Of a DNA stretch of 64,000 nt, positions 59,906 through 64,000 are shown in pieces. Within the stretch, counting starts at the first letter, position 1; every line of letters starts with the position of its first letter. Both the position numbers and the translations under genes were made by a program. Location: contig CALVXB010000009.1 of NCBI GenBank assembly GCA_944368775.1, forward strand, positions 21,545 through 85,544. The letters run 5' to 3'. The notes under the pieces were generated by a model that was not told where the DNA came from, did no database searches, and saw only the letters and a list, made by a program, of their open reading frames with translations. Source of the stretch: an uncultured Clostridia bacterium. Lineage in GTDB: Bacteria > Bacillota > Clostridia > Christensenellales > Borkfalkiaceae.

Positions 59906-62227
59906 TTATGGCGGGATATTGCCGATAATTTCATAGCCTCTTACAATATTTCTCACGCCTTTGCCGTCTACTGTCCCGCTTAGCGCAAAGATGCCTTTGA
60001 TTTTTAACTCATCAAAGAAATTTGTCTTGCTTTCCGTGCCATAGCCGTTTACTTCGCACCAATCAGAAAAGCATTGATACACCTTTCCCGCAAGAGAGTT
60101 TTTGCCTGTTTTCTGCAAGCACTCGGAAATAAACAAGCCGATTTTATCCGAACTTTGCCGATATTCCTCGGTTGCGTTGCGCACACTTTGCGGCGCGGTT
60201 GCCCCGTGTTCCCGATACTTTTTCAAGCCCTCGATGCACCAAAGGAAAATGCCGCTGATAATTTGGGGATTTTTCAGCCGTTCTTTTAAGCCGGTGTCCT
60301 GCTCCTCGCGCGAAAAATGCTTGTCAAAGGTTATCACATTTACACGCCCGCTTGAAAAGATGCTGTCATCCTGTATAAGCGGCAGATAGTTTGTATTGAT
60401 AAACAATTTGAACATAGGGATATATTCAAATTCGCTCTCATACAAGCGGCGGCAGGTAATGGCATCCCGCCCCAACAAAGTTTTAAGCAAAGCACAATCG
60501 AAAAGCATTTTTTTCGGTGGTTCGGATGCGTTCAAAAAGCGGCATCCTGCAAGCCTTGCTATATCTCCGCTTGCCTGCCTTGTGTCTTTGTTTTGCTTCA
60601 TTGCAAGCGTTTGCGGTTGCGTGGTCATAGAATATCCGTGCGCCCCGCCCAACATATAAGATATAGTTTCCACAAGCGTGCTTTTCCCGTTGCGTGTCGA
60701 TGCTCCGTACAATATCCAGCACGTTTCAAGAGTGGTCTCTGCCGTCAAAGAATAGCCCAAAATTTTCTGCAAGTAGTCTATTTTTTCGGCATCGTTTTGC
60801 ATCACTTCGGCGATAAACTTTTCCCATTGTGCGGCGGGCGCATCCGTCTCATAAATTACATTTGAAATCTTTGAGAGCAAGTCTCGCGGACTGTGCGGCT
60901 TGAAAGAATAATCATTCAAATTGAAAGTACCGTTTTGACAATTCAACAAGGCAACGTTTGCATCAAGGTCGCTATTGCTGATAAAGTATTTGTCCTTTGC
61001 ATCCTTTAACATTGTTTCTCTGTATTTGTTTTGTCCATATTTTAAGACGATTTTTGAATATTCCGTGCGTTTCTGATCGTCTTTGATATGTGTACAATAT
61101 ATGGACAAAGCATCGACAAGTTCTTTCGCGCGTCTGCTTGCTTCCATTGCCCGCGCATCCAATACCCACATTCTGCCGTCATAGTTCATCCATTGATTTG
61201 CCGTAACATTAAAACGGCATTTATCTCGGAATATATCGGCGAACAGATCCCCAAACCCTTTATCATCCCAACTATACGTTAGATCAGGCTGTATTTTGTC
61301 CAAACTTTCAACCAATTCGGGATGTGGGCAAATCGCTATCATGCGCCGCAAATAATTTTGAGCATCATCGTGAGCGATTTTGTCGGGCATGACGTTTAGA
61401 GCCGTTCTCAATAAATAATCATCTCGGAGCATCTTTTTTTGGTGCGCCTCGTCTTTCTTCTGTGCGTATGGAGAAAGTTTGAAATAGTCGATTGCCGTAT
61501 TAACATTGCCGTTGCAATAGTAGAGTAGTTTTTCCAATAGAGCGGCATCGTTTGCGCTCTCATCACTTTTTGAAAAGATACCGTTCCAAAAGTCGGAAAA
61601 CTTTCTGTCTTTCATTGCACGCCCAAACCAATCATCGGCGGGCGGCGGATAGGGGCTTGCTTGTCCCCGCGCCGTCTGCATGGATTGCTTTCGCATCATA
61701 TACTTGCGGCAAATTTCATCAAGCACGTTGCCGCCGTTTGTCAGATCTCCGCCGATTCTATCGCCTGTTATTGTGATAAACTTATATGTACAGCCCGCGA
61801 CATACACTTCAAGCCCCAAAGCGCGGTTATTGATATAGAAAGTTTCCTTGTCATAATAAAAGCCGTTCGGGACAGTAAAGACGATATGCACGCCCTTTCC
61901 GCTTGGGCTGTACTCGGTATAACTTCCCATTCTATCAATAATTTCCGCCGCCATATCATTCAGTTTTCCGCTCTCCGCACAATGGTCTATATCCACAGCG
62001 GCAAGCGGCGGGAAAATTCCGATGCCTAAGCCGTCATAGCCGCCTCGCTCAAAGGCTTTCAGAGCCGTCTCAAAGCCCGAAAAATGCTGTTGTTCATTGG
62101 GTTTCGCACGCTTGCCTGTATGCGGGTTATATGGCACTTTTGTAGGCTTTCCGTCCCGTTCTTCGTATCGCCAAACACACCATTGCCCATTGTCTTTCAA
62201 TGCTTTCGGAATGTTATTCGGGTTCAT
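59906..62227 (-). CDS. Primase-helicase of phage/plasmid type (D5-like, SF3)
   Basis: A 773-residue replication protein. Residues about 1-180 resemble the primase-polymerase N-terminal domain (PYNPHTGKRAKPN, GIFPPLAAVDIDHC, EYSPSGKGVHI). A middle D5-type region leads to an SF3 helicase with Walker A GASTRNGKST near residue 507, Walker B-like CRFLNASEPP, and LFINTNYLP. The C-terminal winged-helix part ends it. I chose ATG at 62227 (AGGTG six bases upstream). It probably initiates replication of the mobile element. Confidence 0.88.
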   Translation of the reverse strand: MNPNNIPKALKDNGQWCVWRYEERDGKPTKVPYNPHTGKRAKPNEQQHFSGFETALKAFERGGYDGLGIGIFPPLAAVDIDHCAESGKLNDMAAEIIDRMGSYTEYSPSGKGVHIVFTVPNGFYYDKETFYINNRALGLEVYVAGCTYKFITITGDRIGGDLTNGGNVLDEICRKYMMRKQSMQTARGQASPYPPPADDWFGRAMKDRKFSDFWNGIFSKSDESANDAALLEKLLYYCNGNVNTAIDYFKLSPYAQKKDEAHQKKMLRDDYLLRTALNVMPDKIAHDDAQNYLRRMIAICPHPELVESLDKIQPDLTYSWDDKGFGDLFADIFRDKCRFNVTANQWMNYDGRMWVLDARAMEASRRAKELVDALSIYCTHIKDDQKRTEYSKIVLKYGQNKYRETMLKDAKDKYFISNSDLDANVALLNCQNGTFNLNDYSFKPHSPRDLLSKISNVIYETDAPAAQWEKFIAEVMQNDAEKIDYLQKILGYSLTAETTLETCWILYGASTRNGKSTLVETISYMLGGAHGYSMTTQPQTLAMKQNKDTRQASGDIARLAGCRFLNASEPPKKMLFDCALLKTLLGRDAITCRRLYESEFEYIPMFKLFINTNYLPLIQDDSIFSSGRVNVITFDKHFSREEQDTGLKERLKNPQIISGIFLWCIEGLKKYREHGATAPQSVRNATEEYRQSSDKIGLFISECLQKTGKNSLAGKVYQCFSDWCEVNGYGTESKTNFFDELKIKGIFALSGTVDGKGVRNIVRGYEIIGNIPP

Positions 62228-62357
62228 CTGCATCACCTGCTTTTTGTTCAGTCGCTAAGAAAAGTGCAAATTCTTCTTTATGGGCATTGAGATACTCCAA
62301 AATGGGATAGTAGAAAGCCTCTGCAATTTCCCGCGCTTTCTTCCTATCAATTTTCAT
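62214..62357 (-). CDS. 47-residue small protein
   Basis: A short gene reading MKIDRKKAREIAEAF... and ending DADEPE. It starts 11 bases inside the end of the regulator gene and overlaps the primase start by 14 bases, so all three are coupled. One amphipathic helix; AAGC is the only visible SD-like sequence. Confidence 0.55.
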   Translation of the reverse strand: MKIDRKKAREIAEAFYYPILEYLNAHKEEFALFLATEQKAGDADEPE

Positions 62358-62535
62358 GCTTTTCGCCCGCTTTCAATGTGGAAATGGCTGTCAGGATGCG
62401 CCCTTGCTGTTCCTCGGTCAAATCACGCCGAAACCATTTGCAAAACGTGTATTCGCTTATGCCGATAGCCGCCGCAATTTCATAATCAAAAAAGCGGCTT
62501 TTTCTCATAATCTCTTTTATTTCCTGATTTGTCAT
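62347..62535 (-). CDS. Small HTH regulator of the mobile element
   Basis: A 62-residue protein with a helix-turn-helix (YEIAAAIGISEYTFCKWFR, residues about 18-36). ATG at 62535 follows AAGGAGATTTC. It is the first gene of the replication operon and may control itself and the divergent gene through the inverted repeat at 62627-62663. It could instead be a recombination directionality factor-like protein; size alone does not decide. Confidence 0.7.
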   Translation of the reverse strand: MTNQEIKEIMRKSRFFDYEIAAAIGISEYTFCKWFRRDLTEEQQGRILTAISTLKAGEKHEN

Positions 62536-62593
62536 TGTAAAGAAATCTCCTTTTTGAATTATAAAAGGGTTGCGCAACTTCTTTTACATGACG

Positions 62594-62622
62594 ATTATAG
62601 CACCTACAAAAATAGTTTCATA
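62594..62622 (-). promoter_or_regulatory. Promoter of the mobile-element minus operon
   Basis: TATAAT (62594-62599) is perfect on the minus strand; the -35 TATGAA (62617-62622) is weak. It lies about 60 bases before the regulator start. Confidence 0.5.
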
Positions 62623-62626
62623 TAAC

Positions 62627-62663
62627 ATAACACGCAAAGAAAAATTTTTATAATACGTGTTAT
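62627..62663. promoter_or_regulatory. Inverted-repeat operator in the divergent control region
   Basis: ATAACACG (62627-62634) and CGTGTTAT (62656-62663) are perfect inverted 8-mers, 21 bases apart, between the two divergent promoters. This is a typical place for a phage-type repressor to bind. Confidence 0.6.
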
Positions 62664-62667
62664 ATTA

Positions 62668-62696
62668 TTGATTTACTGCAACAATTATGGTACAAT
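62668..62696 (+). promoter_or_regulatory. Promoter of the zinc-finger/recombinase genes
   Basis: TTGATT (62668-62673) and TACAAT (62691-62696), 17-base spacer, 20 bases before the ATG. Confidence 0.75.
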
Positions 62697-62715
62697 ATAT
62701 AAAAAGGAGACGTTT

Positions 62716-63663
62716 ATGAAAGTTTTTATACCTGAAAATGAGCCTTATGAAATTATTGATAGGCACGCATACCCTCTTGGCTATAAACTGATTGAATTCC
62801 TTCCTCAGATTCATGAAAAAATTAAAGACGGCGAACATAAGGATGAAGTTCATATCGAATTCAATTCTATTACGGAAAGAACAAACGAAACGGCTGCCGA
62901 AATAATAGAAAGCGTAAAAAAAAGTATTGCAAAAAATAAAAATAGCCGTGCTGTTGATGCGCGTGAAATCACTTTCGGAATTGCATTGTGTGAATATATC
63001 TCTCTGTGCAATGAGGATATAAGATTTTATACGGAGAATAACTTTTTGAAGATAATGGCGATATACGGTTTTCAATCCCCTCGTAAAACTATTATTCCGT
63101 TCGATGCGGAAACGAAAAGACAAGTAATCTCGATAGGGATATTGCCTTCAAACCTATTTAGTCAAAGTGATGTTCAAAGGAAAATTCGCGGAATTCCATA
63201 TAAAGATAAAGAAGATACGGGATGTATTTTCGCATGGGAATATGACTGTAATTGCTCATCTTCTAACTATGTTGAATATTATTATGCTGTAATGTTAGAA
63301 CTTGTAAAACATAATAAATTTGTAAAGCAATGTGCGCATTGCGGGCGGTGGTTTGTTACAAATAATAGAACTGATGAAAAGTATTGCAAACGCGAAAGCC
63401 CATATAGAAAAGGAAGAACTTGCCCAGAGGCTGAGGCTGATATTAGAAATTATTTACGCAATAAAAAAACGCCCCTTGCGCAAGAGCGTGAACGCGCTCG
63501 AAATCGCTCAAATCAGCTCGAAGGCGTAAAAGAAGAATATAAACGTCTTGATGCTGAATATCAAATCGCTGTCAAGAATGACGAAGTAGAGACAAAAGAA
63601 CAAGAATGGATTGAAAAATTTATGAAGTGCGCTCGCGGCAGAAAGAGAGGTAAAAAACAATGA
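62716..63663 (+). CDS. DUF6076-like protein with a Cys-rich zinc motif
   Basis: A 315-residue soluble protein. Near residue 217 it has FVKQCAHCGRWFVTNNRTDEKYC, a CxxC...C pattern with a further cysteine in RTCPEAEA, likely a zinc site; the C-terminus is a charged coiled coil. The Cys motif resembles the DUF6076 family found beside recombinases in clostridial mobile elements. AAAAAGGAGACGTTT precedes the ATG. It overlaps the recombinase start by four bases. Confidence 0.7.
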   Translation: MKVFIPENEPYEIIDRHAYPLGYKLIEFLPQIHEKIKDGEHKDEVHIEFNSITERTNETAAEIIESVKKSIAKNKNSRAVDAREITFGIALCEYISLCNEDIRFYTENNFLKIMAIYGFQSPRKTIIPFDAETKRQVISIGILPSNLFSQSDVQRKIRGIPYKDKEDTGCIFAWEYDCNCSSSNYVEYYYAVMLELVKHNKFVKQCAHCGRWFVTNNRTDEKYCKRESPYRKGRTCPEAEADIRNYLRNKKTPLAQERERARNRSNQLEGVKEEYKRLDAEYQIAVKNDEVETKEQEWIEKFMKCARGRKRGKKQ

Positions 63664-63941
63664 ACATAGTCATATACGCAAGATACAGTTCCCACAAACA
63701 GACGGAGCAAAGCGTTGAGGGACAGCTCAAAGATTGCTATGCCTATGCCCAAAAGCATAGCTATACCGTGGTCGGCGAATACGTTGACAGAGCCATAAGC
63801 GGAAGGACGGACAATCGCCCCGAATTCCGCCGCATGATTGAGGATAGCAAGAAAAAACGCTTTCAGGGTGTTTTGGTATGGAAATTAGACAGATTTTCAC
63901 GCGACAGATATGACAGTGCAATCGGTGAATTATACTATTAA
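63660..63941 (+). pseudogene. Serine recombinase, N-terminal part only
   Basis: It reads MNIVIYARYSSHKQTEQSVEG, the start of a large serine recombinase with the catalytic Ser and Arg in YARYSS, then LVWKLDRFSRDRYDSA, and stops after 93 residues. The family pattern breaks after DRYDSA (base 63920). What follows looks like the end of an inserted element, so the gene is probably interrupted rather than naturally short. Confidence 0.75.
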
Positions 63942-64000
63942 GTGCAACAGTTGAAGAAAAAAGAAGTTCATACAAATCTGTGGTAAAATAGAGTTGCAAA
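63921..64000 (+). mobile_element. Possible left end of an inserted IS element (partial)
   Basis: After the recombinase breakpoint the sequence turns AT-rich: ATTAAGTGCAACAGTTGAAG and, at the window end, GAGTTGCAAA. GTGCAAC and GTTGCAA are inverted. GTGCAAC-type ends are known in IS30-like elements, but no transposase is visible within the window, so the family is a guess. Confidence 0.35.

Noticed and set aside
62665..63123. Minus-strand 152-codon frame opposite the zinc-finger gene
   Set aside because: It overlaps the promoter and coding sequence of the opposite gene, with low-complexity composition and no SD.

Overview
The window looks like chromosome from a GC-rich anaerobic member of the Clostridia (Bacillota). 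Indicators are the IspH-S1 fusion next to cmk, plsC and an HI0933-type flavoprotein, the miaB-mutS-mutL-miaA-YnbB block, a sodium-pumping decarboxylase cluster, class I lysyl-tRNA synthetase, consensus TTGACA/TATAAT promoters and GGAGG ribosome binding sites. Most genes lie on the minus strand. Names come from reading translated sequence and motifs by eye; no database search was possible.

Layout. 1-2456 (+): carboxyspermidine-route polyamine genes (probable agmatinase end, dehydrogenase, decarboxylase). 2622-4928 (-): small membrane protein, lipoprotein, 77-residue protein. 5178-13216 (-): miaB-mutS-mutL-miaA-YnbB operon behind a clear promoter. 13338-15566 (+): class A penicillin-binding protein. 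15661-17951 (-): thiI and a cysteine desulfurase. 18083-29865 (-): arginine and carbamoyl-phosphate genes, probably as two transcription units, argG-argC-argJ-argB and argD-argF-carA-carB; carB is fused in frame to a complete dapF. 30061-31450 (-): YgjP-like peptidase and acyl-ACP thioesterase. 31670-33736 (+): a PadR regulator fused to a membrane domain. 33862-34872 (-): second lipoprotein of the same family. 35110-37140 (-): class I LysRS with a C-terminal tRNA-binding domain. 37305-39754 (+): azlC, azlD, MATE transporter. 39829-42509 (-): two redox enzymes. 42771-45203 (-): repeat-rich surface protein behind a riboswitch-like leader. 45650-52590 (-): htpG, ispH-S1, plsC, aroH-cmk fusion, HI0933 flavoprotein. 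52654-57767 (-): oxaloacetate/acyl-CoA decarboxylase sodium-pump genes. 58087-58443: tRNA-Arg(CCU) preceded by two identical 141-bp units, each starting with a 5' tRNA fragment. 58625-64000: more AT-rich mobile element with an HTH protein, primase-helicase, regulator, zinc-finger protein and a serine recombinase that is cut short near the window end.

The most unusual signal is a dispersed palindromic element built on CATAGTACTATG. Nine recognisable copies and one or two decayed ones occur, several of them inside open reading frames (miaA, mutL, the PBP gene, argC, the HI0933 gene), where they are translated. All copies but one point the same way. Other candidates for novelty are the CarB-DapF and AroH-CMP kinase fusions, the membrane-anchored PadR protein and the switch-like leader of the surface-protein gene.
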